NCBI RefSeq assembly: GCF_026262505.1
Contig: NC_067203.1
Coordinates: 12,784,392 to 12,848,391 of the forward strand
Length of the DNA: 64,000 nucleotides
Source of the DNA: Trichomonas vaginalis G3
Taxonomy: Eukaryota; Parabasalia; Trichomonadida; Trichomonadidae
Direction: 5' to 3'
Numbering within the stretch: the stretch's first letter is position 1; each line of letters opens with the position of its first letter. The position numbers were made by a program, and so were the translations under genes. Positions 17,629 to 28,684 of this stretch are shown here, one piece after another. Below the pieces are notes generated by a model. The model was not told the DNA's origin, did no database searches, and worked only from the letters and a program-made list of their open reading frames with translations.

Positions 17629-19185
17629 TCATTCAAGTTCAAATAATTTCAATTTCTCTGGAAGAGCCTCTCTATTGAAATGGAGAAGGTTGACATCGAA
17701 AATTCTTGCGCTATCATCAAGTTCCTCGAGAGTTGCTCTTGGATCCCATTTCCTCTTCATTTTGGCATCATTTAAGTCGGCGGATCTAACAGCAGCAGAA
17801 GAGTTCAATGTAGCAATGATCTGTGCGACTTCTCTGAGTTTTTCGTTCCTATGATGGGCCAATTCTGAAAGTTCCCAGTATTTAGCAGCAGGACCATTGC
17901 AGAAGTCAGGGTCTGCACCGTAGATGTTGAAATCACCTTCAGCTTCGAAATCAAAGTCAATTGCGGAGGTTAATTCAAGATGTGGAGTTAATAACTTCCT
18001 CAATGTGACTAAAATGGTTGTAGCGATATCAGAAGGTGCGTGCAATGCCATAATCATCAGGCGCTTGGCAAATGATGCTGTACGGGCTGTATCAATTTGT
18101 TCCGAAATTATGTCGAACAAAGCGAGGAATTCGAGTGTAGAATCGCGATCATCGAGAGCTTCGTATGCTCTGTTGTATACTTCTGTGAAGAATCCGCGTA
18201 AATCGACATTATATTCGCATTGTTTGCAGAGAACGAGAGCTGTGTGAGCAGCAGTGATTGCTGAGCGTAGGGAGAATCTGTTTTGCTTTAAAGCAGAGAC
18301 AATGGCCGATACGAAGTCTTTGTCAATGAATAATACGTCTTTTCTGATGATTTCCATTGCTGCGATGAAGTGGACCTCGGATTTTGTCTCCTTAAGGAAG
18401 CGGAAGACTGTACCAAAGAGCTGTTCGAGGATATGTGTTTGTGTCATCTCAGGAGAATTATCATCTGGAACAATATCGGCTTCACGGAGCTCTTTGATAA
18501 GGTCTTTGTCTGTAATCTTTTCTTTCTTCTCTTTCTCCTTCTCTGCTTGTGTCTTTTGTGGGAAAGATCTGAGTTTGATGTGTTCTAGAGTTTGGAGAAG
18601 CTCAATTGAGATTTCTGGTGATGGAGTAGCAGCGATCTTTGTGACAATAGCAAGAGTGTTGTGTCCATTTGGATCGTTCTCGAAGAAATGAGTAAGATTT
18701 TCGCAAATAACTTGGCGAACTTCTTCATGGTTTGAGCAAGCAAGCTTAACCATTGTTGTAACAAGTTGTCTGCCTGTGTTGAAGCCTGGTTTATTGACAT
18801 AAATCTCAGCAAGAGCTTTTGCAGCAAGTTTTCTTGTGTTGTTTGATGATTTCTTGCTGAAAGCAAGCTTTTCACAGATTTGAATGAATTGGCGTGCTGT
18901 TTCGAGAAGTGTTGCTTCGTATAAACGACGTTTTTTGACTTCTTGTGATGGATTATCTTTTTCATTGTGTTTTTCAACGATGTATGGTGGTAAAATGTCG
19001 ACAAATACTTTGGCTAAAGAGAGAATTGCAATCTTTTGGACTGTTTTGAGTTCATAATTCTTGCAATATGTCATTAAAGTGTTGATATTCTCTTTAACAT
19101 TATATCCTTCCTTCTGTGTGAGTTCAAGGCAAATGTGGGCAATTTCGTTGCGAATTGCATTTGTTTTTTGCTCCTTAGTTGACAT
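17629..19185 (-). CDS. nucleolar complex protein 3-like (NOC3)
   Basis: A 518-residue protein from the ATG at 19183-19185. The N-terminal NOC3 block is clear: VQKIAILSLAKVFVDILPPYIV, then EVKKRRLYEATLLETARQFIQ, matching the SLxxVFKDIxPxYxIR...KxVxKLRxFE pattern of Noc3p. The rest is helical HEAT-like repeat (residues about 120-420), including a charged linker (AEKEKEKKEKITDKDLIKEL), and a C-terminal CBF/Noc-like part with KMKRKWDPRATLEEL. Noc3 pairs with Noc2 in nucleolar and nucleoplasmic transport and maturation of pre-60S subunits. It is shorter than the yeast and human proteins (about 660-800), lacking most of the basic N-terminal extension. An Inr TCATT lies at 19189-19193, giving a leader of only a few bases. 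Confidence 0.8.
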   Translation of the reverse strand: MSTKEQKTNAIRNEIAHICLELTQKEGYNVKENINTLMTYCKNYELKTVQKIAILSLAKVFVDILPPYIVEKHNEKDNPSQEVKKRRLYEATLLETARQFIQICEKLAFSKKSSNNTRKLAAKALAEIYVNKPGFNTGRQLVTTMVKLACSNHEEVRQVICENLTHFFENDPNGHNTLAIVTKIAATPSPEISIELLQTLEHIKLRSFPQKTQAEKEKEKKEKITDKDLIKELREADIVPDDNSPEMTQTHILEQLFGTVFRFLKETKSEVHFIAAMEIIRKDVLFIDKDFVSAIVSALKQNRFSLRSAITAAHTALVLCKQCEYNVDLRGFFTEVYNRAYEALDDRDSTLEFLALFDIISEQIDTARTASFAKRLMIMALHAPSDIATTILVTLRKLLTPHLELTSAIDFDFEAEGDFNIYGADPDFCNGPAAKYWELSELAHHRNEKLREVAQIIATLNSSAAVRSADLNDAKMKRKWDPRATLEELDDSARIFDVNLLHFNREALPEKLKLFELE

Positions 19186-19188
19186 TGG

Positions 19189-19193
19189 AATGA
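19189..19193 (-). promoter_or_regulatory. initiator (Inr) TCATT for the NOC3-like gene
   Basis: Minus-strand TCATTCCAATG: initiator and start codon nearly abut. It decides between the ATG at 19185 and an upstream non-ATG extension of the open frame. Confidence 0.6.
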
Positions 19194-19721
19194 AAGACAC
19201 TTTTGGACGAGATTTTGTAAACTTTTCAAATTCTCAGATACATAAAATCTGGAGCACAAATCATATGAAAACCTGACTTTACCTACGACTAAATGGAGTT
19301 GATTAAGCTATAGAGGATGTCTACTAAGTTACACATGAATTATTTTCTTATTGTGATATATTCATTTGGATATCAACTACTAATGAATTTTAATTGAGCA
19401 AATCACTAGTAAATCCCGTGTATTTCATACGCAACGTGTTTTGCCATAAGCTGACTCTGAACAAGAGTCAAATAGAAAATCGTTTATGCAGTTTCTAATA
19501 TAAAATTGATTGGTTAAGGATGTGACACCATAGGACATCACTCTTTTCCAATATCATTACCTGAAATTCATACTCGATATGAAATCATAATTCAAATGTT
19601 GGATTGAATAAAGAAGTATATGCTTCTTTTCTTAAGCTGATGGAAAAAGAAATGATTGGATTTGAGTAAGTTTCTAACAGAAATTCAATGTTTATTAAAA
19701 AGAATAAGCAATAGTAACAGC
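19194..19721. other. intergenic region, nothing recognised
   Basis: About 530 AT-rich bases between the NOC3-like gene and the end of histone H4. I see no open frame, tRNA or repeat. Confidence 0.5.
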
Positions 19722-20033
<312 letters not shown>

Positions 20034-20048
20034 TTATAAATTATGGCA

Positions 20049-20053
20049 TGTGA
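20049..20053 (-). promoter_or_regulatory. initiator (Inr) TCACA for histone H4
   Basis: Minus-strand TCACA about 22 bases before the H4 start codon; matches TCA-Py-(A/T). Confidence 0.55.
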
Positions 20054-20351
20054 CGGTTGGCGGGGAACACTTATCTATTGAATTTTTTATTCCCTGAAAA
20101 TTGAATAACCCTATAAAATTTATCATTCAATTTTTGTTGGTATAAAATGGCATATTTATATTAAAATTGGATATTATTGAAGGACAGAGTACGCTTTTGG
20201 TATTTGATTATTAGTTTCTTATTTTCATATGTTGCTCAAATAAAAGAAATTTGCACATGAATATCGTATTTGAGAATCATCTTGTCGAATTGCATGCTCA
20301 TTTCTATGAAAAAGCGTGGTGTAATTAAAATAATAATACATAACAAAATAT

Positions 20352-22229
20352 TTATTTGAAATTAAACAAATCTAATTGGTGATTCCAAGTATTGAGAAGT
20401 AATTCTTTGGCAAATACTGTATTCTCACTTCTCCAAACATATGTTTCTGATTGCATAGCCCATATTAAGTCAGTTAAAGTTAGTCTCTCATTGAACAAAG
20501 ACTTTGTATAGTTATAATCAAAATTATTAAAGTTATAATCATAATAAGTTGGTTTGTAATAGCTATTCTGTTGCTTATTAGCAAGTTTTCTTCTTGAATA
20601 TTCTATTGATTCTTTCTTCTCGCATATTTTTGTGATGAGATTTGAAATCTCATGTTGTTTCATACATAAACCTTTAGGATTTGGTGCTTTAGAACTTGGA
20701 AGTTGTGATAACTCTCTACTCTGCTTAATCTTTCCGCTTATCTTTTTCTGATTAAAACTTAAATCATTGATTTTTTGATAAACATCTTGTATTTGCTGGA
20801 CAAGACATTTATTCTCACGTTTTATTCTTCTTACTGCACTGTAAAGTACGTCTGTTTTCGTTTCAGGTTCAGGATTTCGAGATGAAACTAAAGAAATGAA
20901 GTTTCTGTTCAATCTTTGTTCCTCAATTTCAGCTCCTTTTATCCTATTCGTTAATGCATCGAGAGTATCTTGCAAAGCAACAACACGCGCTGTTTGTGAA
21001 TCTTCACGAGATTCGTTTACAAGGCGAAGTCTTTGTAGTTCTATCTCATTTGTTGCAATCTGGTCCATGTTAGCACGGCAACATTCGATTTTGACGTCAG
21101 TTGACCTTAATCTTTGTGCAATTCGTGATTCCATGTTTGCCATTTCATCAAGGGACATTTGGGCTTGGCGAATTGAATTGTTTACATCAAAGAGAGCAGT
21201 TTTTATCTCCGAAATTGTTGCAACTTTGATAGATCTGATTTTTACAACATTATCTAGAAATCTGTTGTGATCTTCTTTGATTTTATCTATTTGGGAATTG
21301 ATATTCTTGATATTAGCTCTCAATGCATCTGAATTTGCCTTCTCTCGAAGGATATTTGATCTCATTATTTTTTCATCTGAATTTTTCTCAGATATTGATT
21401 TAATTATACCTGTCATTGAATCTTTAATCGACTTGATTTGGTTCTGCAAAGATATTCTTTGTGTTTTTGGATCAAATTCGTTTTCATTTTTCTTATTAAT
21501 CGAATTTGTAAGTGAGTTTACATTTTCTTGATATTTATTGATTAAATTATTACGTTTTTCTTTTAGATTTTCTATTTTATAAGAGAGTTTTGTATTTTCT
21601 GCTGTATTTTGAGCATCTTTTAATTTAAAATCAGATAAAGTAGCTTGTACTTGTGAAATTTCAAGTTCTAGGTCAGATATCTTTTTCTTATTTTCGCTTA
21701 TTTCTATTATTGCGTGTTGTTGCATATCTTCAAATTCTTGATGTTCTTCGCTTGCTTTTGTAATGCTTTTCGAATGTTCTGTGCCTGTCTTTGATACGTT
21801 ATTCACATTTTGTGTTAATTCTACTATGTTTTGATCAAAATCTTTCTTTTGTTTTTCAATAAATTTTAAATTAAGTGTAATTTCTTGTTGTCTATTCATA
21901 AGTTTGTTTAATATCTCTTCTAGTTCATTAATTTGATTATCAAGCTCTGTATTTGCATGGTTATTTTCAGAATAAAATTTATCTTGCTCCTTTCTCAAAT
22001 TACTCTGCTTTAAAAGAGCCTTATCTGCATATTCAGCGAGTCTTTTCTCCCACTCATCGACTCTTTTATACATTTGATTAATTGATTCTGCAGTAATTTG
22101 AATATTCGCTTCTCTTGCATTTACATTTTGTGTAGTTTCACGTAGTGCAGTTCGTGAACTTTTAATTGCTTCTTTAATTTCACGATCGTCATTATTAAGT
22201 TTTGGCGGGGAGCCGAAAATATCATTCAT
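20352..22229 (-). CDS. long coiled-coil protein, unknown
   Basis: A 625-residue protein from MNDIFGSPPKLNNDD. Residues about 10-500 are almost unbroken coiled coil (ELEEILNKLMNRQQEITLNL; QIDKIKEDHNRFLDN and so on), SMC/tropomyosin-like in composition but without an ATPase head. The last 100 residues are different: aromatic and asparagine-rich (YYKPTYYDYNFNNFDYNYTK), then a compact end (LTLTDLIWAMQSETYVWRSENTVFAKELLLNTW) that may be a small folded module. No membrane segment. Likely a cytoskeletal, flagellar or spindle component by analogy, but no family is recognised. No clear Inr within 60 bases of the ATG. Confidence 0.75.
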   Translation of the reverse strand: MNDIFGSPPKLNNDDREIKEAIKSSRTALRETTQNVNAREANIQITAESINQMYKRVDEWEKRLAEYADKALLKQSNLRKEQDKFYSENNHANTELDNQINELEEILNKLMNRQQEITLNLKFIEKQKKDFDQNIVELTQNVNNVSKTGTEHSKSITKASEEHQEFEDMQQHAIIEISENKKKISDLELEISQVQATLSDFKLKDAQNTAENTKLSYKIENLKEKRNNLINKYQENVNSLTNSINKKNENEFDPKTQRISLQNQIKSIKDSMTGIIKSISEKNSDEKIMRSNILREKANSDALRANIKNINSQIDKIKEDHNRFLDNVVKIRSIKVATISEIKTALFDVNNSIRQAQMSLDEMANMESRIAQRLRSTDVKIECCRANMDQIATNEIELQRLRLVNESREDSQTARVVALQDTLDALTNRIKGAEIEEQRLNRNFISLVSSRNPEPETKTDVLYSAVRRIKRENKCLVQQIQDVYQKINDLSFNQKKISGKIKQSRELSQLPSSKAPNPKGLCMKQHEISNLITKICEKKESIEYSRRKLANKQQNSYYKPTYYDYNFNNFDYNYTKSLFNERLTLTDLIWAMQSETYVWRSENTVFAKELLLNTWNHQLDLFNFK

Positions 22230-22920
22230 AAAAATTTCCCTAAACGTGCGAGAATTTTATATCCATATCATTTCAGATGGAACATTTAAGTGAAACGCTT
22301 GCATGATAGAGAGACAGAAGAAATATTTTTTCTCGATTCTTTTAAATTCTTCAATATTATTCAGAATCAAAAAAAAAATTAGACTATCCAATCCATCTAA
22401 AGAAATATTCAAAATCTCTTGCATATGTAATGTATAGTCATAGTAATTTCAATGATTGATATATATCATTAAAAAAATATATCAATATTGGGTAATATTG
22501 CATATCACAAACTATTATTGAAAGTTCACCACAGCTTGAGTAAAAGTGATCTGTATGATAACTCCACAGAAAAATGTATTTCATGAAAGAAAAAATTATC
22601 ATTTGGTAATTCAATATATATTGAAATTTATGAGTTTATGCTTCAATGTTCATTAATAACATATTAAGCATCAGAGTTCTGCTACGGTGGAAATTGGCCT
22701 GTCGTTTTTTTGAAGGCCATCCAACCAAACAACCAAATCGATGAAAATGATGAGAAATCGGCATTCAAGATTAAGTTAGTTGTAAGTATATTTCTTTCAA
22801 AGACCGAGGTTCCAATATATTGAATATTGAGTCATCAACAAAAGGTATTCAAAGGGTTACCGATCTATAAACTATTGAAATTTTTCAATTTTTATTCAAA
22901 TAATTTCAATGATTATAATT
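22230..22920. other. intergenic region, nothing recognised
   Basis: About 690 AT-rich bases between the divergent coiled-coil and transporter genes. It includes short TATATCATT-type palindromic runs (22457-22487). No open frame or RNA gene is evident. Confidence 0.45.
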
Positions 22921-22925
22921 TCATA
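22921..22925 (+). promoter_or_regulatory. initiator (Inr) TCATA for transporter copy 1
   Basis: TCATA 16-20 bases upstream of the ATG at 22942. The decayed copy 2 keeps the same element (TCATA at 24731-24735), which shows that promoter and gene were duplicated together. Confidence 0.6.
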
Positions 22926-22941
22926 AAGATTTAAAGTTTGA

Positions 22942-24174
22942 ATGTCTTCTTTCTTTAGAAAAGAGTTGCTTTATGCATCTATTGTATGCCTAATGCCTTT
23001 AGGATTTGGATTTCTCATTGCATATCCTTCTCCAGCAGCTGAATATATTCGAAAAAATTGGAGTAAAACACCTGATCAATGGAAATTATTTGTTGCAATA
23101 ACACTATTGACTGCAGCAATCGGTCCATATATTCCATCTTTATTGTTTAAGGTAGGTTTAGGAAGAAGATTAGTTACATCAATTGTTAATATTATAAGTA
23201 TCATTTTGTGGTTAATTCTCAGTTTCATGACAGAAAAATTGTTTTGGATGGGTTTTGTTATCCGAATTCTTCAAGGTCTCATGCTTGGCGCAATGTCATC
23301 AATTGGTCCTCTTTTATTACTTGAAGTTTCACCATTGGATCAAACAGGCATTTATGGTACATTCAATCAAACTTTTGTTGTTATTGGAGCGATTATTAAC
23401 TTCCTTATTGGTGAATATTTTCCTCCATATGCAATGTGCATTACATCAATAATTGGTCATGTTCTTCAACTCTTTTTAATATGGATTATCCCTGTCACAG
23501 CATTTAAAGAACAAAAGCAAGAAGAGAAAAATAAAATTTCTGAATCAATTTTCCAAAAGAAGTATGCTTGGTTGCTTTTCGTTCTAATATTGATTATGAT
23601 CATTCAGCAGTTTTCAGGCATAAATGCAATTATTGCTGATTTATCTGGTATCTTTGCTAGAGCAAATATCAAAAATCTTCGACTAGGAGATCAATCAGCA
23701 ATTGCTACAACTGCACAACTATTTGCATGTTTTTGTTCCGGTCCATTGGTTAAATGTCTAGGAAGGAAGGCGATGTGGACTATATCCTGTTTGTTGTGTG
23801 CTTCTTCTCTCATTTGTTTCGGTTTCAATTCGAAATTTAATTGGACAAATATTCTTCCTGTGATTTTGATTTTCTTATATCAATTTGGATTTGGATTAGG
23901 ACTTGCTCCTTTACCTTGGTTTTCTTCTGTTGAGATGTTTCCTATTGAAGTACGACCTATGGTTTCATCAATCAATGGAATGGTTTCTTGGGTATTTTCC
24001 TTTGTTATTGTATATGCGTCACCTGCAATGCAGGACTCTAAAATGGGAGAGTTTGGTCTATTTCTATTCTATGGAATAACAACATTATTAGGAACTGTCT
24101 TTGGATATTTCTTTATTGTTGAACCTGCTAATAATGTGTTAGACAACTCTGATGATCCTATGAGTGAACTCTAA
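22942..24174 (+). CDS. sugar-porter family MFS transporter, copy 1 (intact)
   Basis: A 410-residue membrane protein with about 12 hydrophobic spans. Sugar-porter signatures are present: GLGRRL after span 2 (residues 73-77), RILQGLMLGAM...LLLEVSPLDQTG (108-135), the QQFSGINAI motif of span 7 that contacts glucose (222-230), KCLGRKAMW (271-279) and PWFSSVEMFPIEVRP (325-339). The family carries hexoses by facilitated diffusion or H+ symport across the plasma membrane; substrate cannot be told from sequence. It is shorter than the usual 450-500 residues, missing most of the cytosolic loop and tail. It heads a tandem array of three copies on the plus strand and is the only one that looks functional. 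Confidence 0.92.
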   Translation: MSSFFRKELLYASIVCLMPLGFGFLIAYPSPAAEYIRKNWSKTPDQWKLFVAITLLTAAIGPYIPSLLFKVGLGRRLVTSIVNIISIILWLILSFMTEKLFWMGFVIRILQGLMLGAMSSIGPLLLLEVSPLDQTGIYGTFNQTFVVIGAIINFLIGEYFPPYAMCITSIIGHVLQLFLIWIIPVTAFKEQKQEEKNKISESIFQKKYAWLLFVLILIMIIQQFSGINAIIADLSGIFARANIKNLRLGDQSAIATTAQLFACFCSGPLVKCLGRKAMWTISCLLCASSLICFGFNSKFNWTNILPVILIFLYQFGFGLGLAPLPWFSSVEMFPIEVRPMVSSINGMVSWVFSFVIVYASPAMQDSKMGEFGLFLFYGITTLLGTVFGYFFIVEPANNVLDNSDDPMSEL

Positions 24175-24751
24175 ACTATATTAGAATGTTAATTGAATAA
24201 ATATCTGAATATCGAATGTTTTAAAGGTCAATTTTGCGAAGACTATCTAATAAGAAGACTAAAAGCAAGATTCATTAAGAGTTAGATTTGACTGTAAGCT
24301 TTGAGAATTCCAAGTGCATGGCTAAATCATTCAAAAGTTATGTCACAAATTTCCAAATAAGATGAAATTGAATTAGCACACTTTGAGCTAATGGATGTTG
24401 GTATTCTGATGTCCAAGAATATAAGCTATTAAAATGTTTATGTGATACGAATTGTTCACAAAATTGAGATGGAAATGGCTAGAGTATGTGATATTAAAGA
24501 GCAATACTTAAGCAAGTATATAATGAAATATAGAATGAATGATGAAAAGTTCAAATTTGTCAACATAAACGTTTTCATTCAGATTTCAATGCAAAGCGGA
24601 ATTTGATAACTTTTGAGAATGAGTCAATAAAAGAGCAATTGTTTTCGCAGTATTGTAATGCATTATTGGAGTCCGATTTTATGAAAATATGTTGAGGCTA
24701 AATTGTAAGCTTTTGAATTCCCGACTAGTTTCATAAACATCATAATCAAGA
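24175..24751. other. spacer between transporter copies 1 and 2
   Basis: About 575 AT-rich bases with no open frame or RNA gene that I can support. The last 25 bases hold the TCATA promoter element of copy 2. Confidence 0.45.
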
Positions 24752-25977
24752 ATGAGCTTCTTCTTCAGAACGGAGCTTTATTATGCTGCGATTGTTTGCA
24801 TTACTCCATTTTGCATTGGTCTAATTATTGGCTATCCATCTCCTGCAGCTGCTTACTTTAAACAGCACTGGAATGGATTTCCAAGTCAATGGAAGTTGTT
24901 TGTAGCAATTACACAGTTGACAGCAGCGATTTGACCGTATATTCCATCACTACTCTTTAAGCTTGGTTTAAGTAGAAGGTTGGTTTCTTCTATAGTCAAT
25001 ATTTCAAGCATTATTTTATGGGTCATTCTTATCTTCATGACCGAAAAATTGTTTTGGATGGGCTTCGTTATCCGAATTCTTCAAGGTTTCATGCTTGGTA
25101 CTATGTCATCTATTAGCCCTCTTTTATTACTTGAAGTTGCTCCAATTGAACAAACTGGTTTATATGGAATTTTCAATCAAATTTGTATTGTGATTGGAAA
25201 TATTGTCAACTTCATAATTGGTGAATATCAAAAGCCATATGTAATGTGCATTTTCTCAGCTGTAGTTCATGCATTGCAGCTTTGTTTAATTTGGTTAATT
25301 CTTGCTTATACTTTCAAAGAACATAAAAATGATCAAGATGATCAACCAAAGGAATCAATATTCCAGAAGCAATATATATGACCCTTGATTGTGCTCATGA
25401 TTATAATGTTTACCCAGCAATTTTTCGGAATTAATGCAATTATTGCAGATTTAGCTGGAATTTTTGCCAAAGCAGATATCAAAGGTCAAAGACCCGTATA
25501 CAGTCTGTTTTCGCTACACTTGCCCAACTTATTGCTTGTTTCGTTTCTGGAGGTTTAATCAAAACTTTAGGAAGGAAAGCAATGTGGACAATATCAGGAT
25601 TAACATGTGCTCCATCTTTGATATGCTTTGGGTTCAACTCAAAGTACAATTGGGCTCATGCTCTTCCTGTAATTTTAATTTTCTTGTACCAATTTGGTTT
25701 CGGACTTGGACTTTTACCGATGCCATGGTATTCTTCTCCTGAAATGTTCCCACTCTCAGTTCGTCCAATGGCTTCTTCGATTAACGGAATGGCATCTTGT
25801 TTCTTTTCCTTCATTATTATTTATGCATCTCCTGCAATTCAGGAATCAAAAATAGGAGAACTGGGATAATACTTGTTTTACGGAATCATTTCCTTGGTTG
25901 GAACTACTTTCGGCTTCTGATTTATAATAGAACCTGTTGATGAAGAGACATTAGATAACAAATCTGATGACATGTAA
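24752..25977 (+). pseudogene. sugar-porter MFS transporter, copy 2 (pseudogene)
   Basis: Alignable end to end with copy 1: MSFFFRTELYYAAIVCITPF..., GLSRRLVSSIVNISS, LQGFMLGTMSSISPLLLLEV and PWYSSPEMFPLSVRPM. The frame is broken at several places. There is TGA for the glycine codon of AAI-GPYIP (24932-24934), TGA for tryptophan after QKQYI (25379-25381), a shift near 25490-25500 in the loop after QFFGINAIIADLAG, and stops near 25867 and 25918 in the last spans. The QQFSGIN motif has become QQFFGIN. The promoter TCATA (24731) is kept. This is a host gene copy decaying by point changes, between an intact copy 1 and a mildly damaged copy 3. Confidence 0.9.
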
Positions 25978-26302
25978 AGCAATTTCACTTATGATATAGT
26001 TTTTCATTAATATAAATAAAGAGTTAGTAAATATTCTTATCACGCTAGATGTAAAGACAAGGAAATTAATCAATTGAAATCTCGTTAAATATTTTCTGAC
26101 GAAATAATGAGCGTGATCAAATAGATAGTCCTCAACAAATAGTTTATTGTATAAAAGTGAAGAACCATTTGTCAAAGGCTAAATTTCTGAGGTATAAAAT
26201 CAGATATTTTGATTCAATTTTTTGGTATGATTTTTCCTGATAAATAATGATGCTCTCCTGATAAAAACAGTGTCGTAGTTTTTACAAATTGAGACATTTA
26301 CG

Positions 26303-27343
26303 TTAAGGGTGCACCCGTATGTACGTTTATTTGAGAGGAGGATTACCCTCTCAATTTTGAGGGATTCGTTAGTTTATTTTCTCGATGAATATGCAATAAA
26401 ATTTGATTTTTACCTTATCAATATACTTCATATAATATACACATGTTCATGTAAAAACTTTTTTCCAAAATCCTCAGGAATTAAGGGATTTTTGAATTTT
26501 AAGAATTTTTTTCGAATTTTTTCGAAAAAAAAAATATTTTCAGAACAGCCTTAACGGCTAAGATTTAGGAACAATGTTAAGTATCAAAAAGAAAGGAGGT
26601 CTGATATAGACAACATATATCGTTGAAGGTTGAAAAAATCTCTAATATTTGAGCCCAAAATTTCAAATTTTAATTTTTTGAAAAAAGAGGCCACCCGTAT
26701 GTACGTTTATTTGAGAGGAGGATTATATTTTTGAAAGGGTGAAACATTATGAATATGTTAATTATATAATAATATGTATTATTATAAAAAAGAAAAAATA
26801 AAGCACGTGAAAATTTTTCTTTCTTGATTTTTTACAAAATCTACTTAGAATTATGCAAAATATGACTAAATAATTAAAATTTCAAGTTAAATTTTAATTT
26901 TGATAAATAATTTAAATTTCAAAATATCAAGTTCAGTTCGACTATGTATGTAGTAATTCCTCAATAAAGTGCCAAACCTATTAAAATATATGAACATTTT
27001 CAAAATTTTAATGTTTTTATTTAAAAATTTGTTGGAATATGAGCTTCAAACAATTATTATGTAAATAAAAATAATTAAATATATGTATTTATTCGTATTA
27101 CAACCGTAGTAAGTCGATTCTTCCTTTCTTCTACTGAGTTTTGAATTTGATTTCGAATTGTAAAGAGATTCAAAGGGAAAATACTAGCGGATAAAAACTA
27201 CCTCCATGAAAGGGTCATAATGGAGTCAAGTTGTATTTTTTGATATTTTTTGCTTTTCGAGCCTAAATAGGTAGCCAAGATAATGCCTAAAAATAAGGTT
27301 CTAAATTCTGAAGTTTACATGATCCTCTCGTGTGCACCCTTAA
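26303..27343. mobile_element. candidate non-autonomous DNA transposon (1041 bp)
   Basis: The two ends are perfect 12-base inverted repeats, TTAAGGGTGCAC at 26303-26314 and GTGCACCCTTAA at 27332-27343, followed inward by similar AGAGGAGGAT / ATCCTCTC segments. The interior (AT-rich, no long open frame) holds a second copy of the left-end motif: a 34-base stretch CACCCGTATGTACG... through GAGAGGAGGATTA is repeated exactly at 26312-26345 and 26692-26725. If TA is the duplicated target, the terminal repeat begins AGGGTGCAC (Tc1/mariner style); if TTAA is, a piggyBac-like target is possible. It lies between transporter copies 2 and 3. The family is undecided; it may also be a decayed element with an internal end. 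Confidence 0.6.
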
Positions 27344-27444
27344 AATTGAATTTTGACGTCAAAATTGTCAAATTTCGAAAATAAATTGAAATTGAATTTT
27401 TTGTGAAGAAGAATTCATTTCGAAATCAACCAGCTTGTGCTCTC

Positions 27445-28681
27445 ATGGGAAATTATTTTAGAATAGAACTTGTGTATGCTGGAATCATCTGTTTACTACA
27501 TATAGGCTTTGGACTTGTTATTGGCTATCCTTCGCCAGCAACTATATATAAAAAGGAATTGGAGCAAGATTCCTGAGCATTGGGGATTGTTTGTAGCAAT
27601 TACTCAGCTTACCGCAGCAATGGGTCCATACATTCCCGCTATATTGTTCAAATTCGGACTTGGGAGAAGACCTGTTACAGCACTCATTGACATTGCAAGT
27701 GCAATTCTATGGGTTGTACTCATTTTCATGACAGAAAAACTCTTTTGGTTGGGTTTCGTCGTACGTGTTTTACAAGGTTTCGTACTTGGTGCTATGGCAG
27801 GTATTGGTCCACTTCTACTCCTTGAAATTAGTCCAATTGATCAAACAGGCTTATATGGCACATTCAATCAGATATTTGCTGTAATTGGAGCAATTTTCAT
27901 GTTCTTGATCGGAGAATATCAAAAGCCATACGTCATGTGCATCTTTTCAGTATGTGTACATGTGTTACAACTCTTCCTAATTTGGGTAATCCCTGCTGAA
28001 GCATTCAAAGAACGTAAAGTTGAACAAGATGATAAACCAAAGGAGTCAATATGCCAGAAGAAGTATATATGGCCTTTCATTATACTTTTTGTACTAATGC
28101 TCTGTCAGCAATTTTCCGGAATCAATGCGATTGTATCTGATTTGGCCGGAATTTTTGAGAGAGCAGGTATTAAAGGCATAAGACCTGGTGTGCAAGCTGT
28201 CATTGCTACATTAGCCCAGATTTTGGCTTGCTGCGTTTCTGGAGTTTTAATCAAAACTTTAGGAAGGAGAGCGATGTTTACAATATCAGGCATTATGTGT
28301 GCAGCTACATTGATAACATTTGGTTGCAACAATAAGTTCAATTGGAACGATGTTCTTCCGGTCATTTTAATTTTCTTGTATGGATTTGCTTATGGACTTG
28401 GACTTGGCCCTATACCATGGTACTCATCTCCTGAAATGTTTGATCCTTCAATCAGACCAATCGCTGCTTCCATCAACGGCATGGCTTCTCGAATCTTTTG
28501 TTTCGTTATTGTTTATATTTCTCCTGCAATTCAAAAGTCTAAGATTGGAATGCCTGGTTTGATGATCTTTTACGGAATAATTTCCTTCCTTGGAGGTATA
28601 TTCGGCTTCTTCTTCGTAAGAGAGCCTGTTGTACCAACAGATATATCAGAAGATCCCAAGTCTGATTATGATTCAATATAA
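27445..28681 (+). pseudogene. sugar-porter MFS transporter, copy 3 (N-terminal frameshift)
   Basis: The ATG at 27445 (MGNYFRIELVYAGIIC) opens the first 33 codons up to YPSPAT. Relative to copies 1 and 2, two bases of one codon are then missing (at about 27544, within ACTATATATAAAAAGG), so that frame ends at a TGA near 27572. The remaining 380 residues (KRNWSKIPEHW onward) are fully open in another frame, with GLGRRPVTALI, QQFSGINAI, TLGRRAMFT and PWYSSPEMFDPSIRP all intact. No ATG starts that frame before AAMGPYIP. The long clean frame means the shift is recent, or is a sequence error. TCATT at 27415-27419 may be its initiator. Membrane sugar transporter by family. Confidence 0.75.
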
Positions 28682-28684
28682 CAT

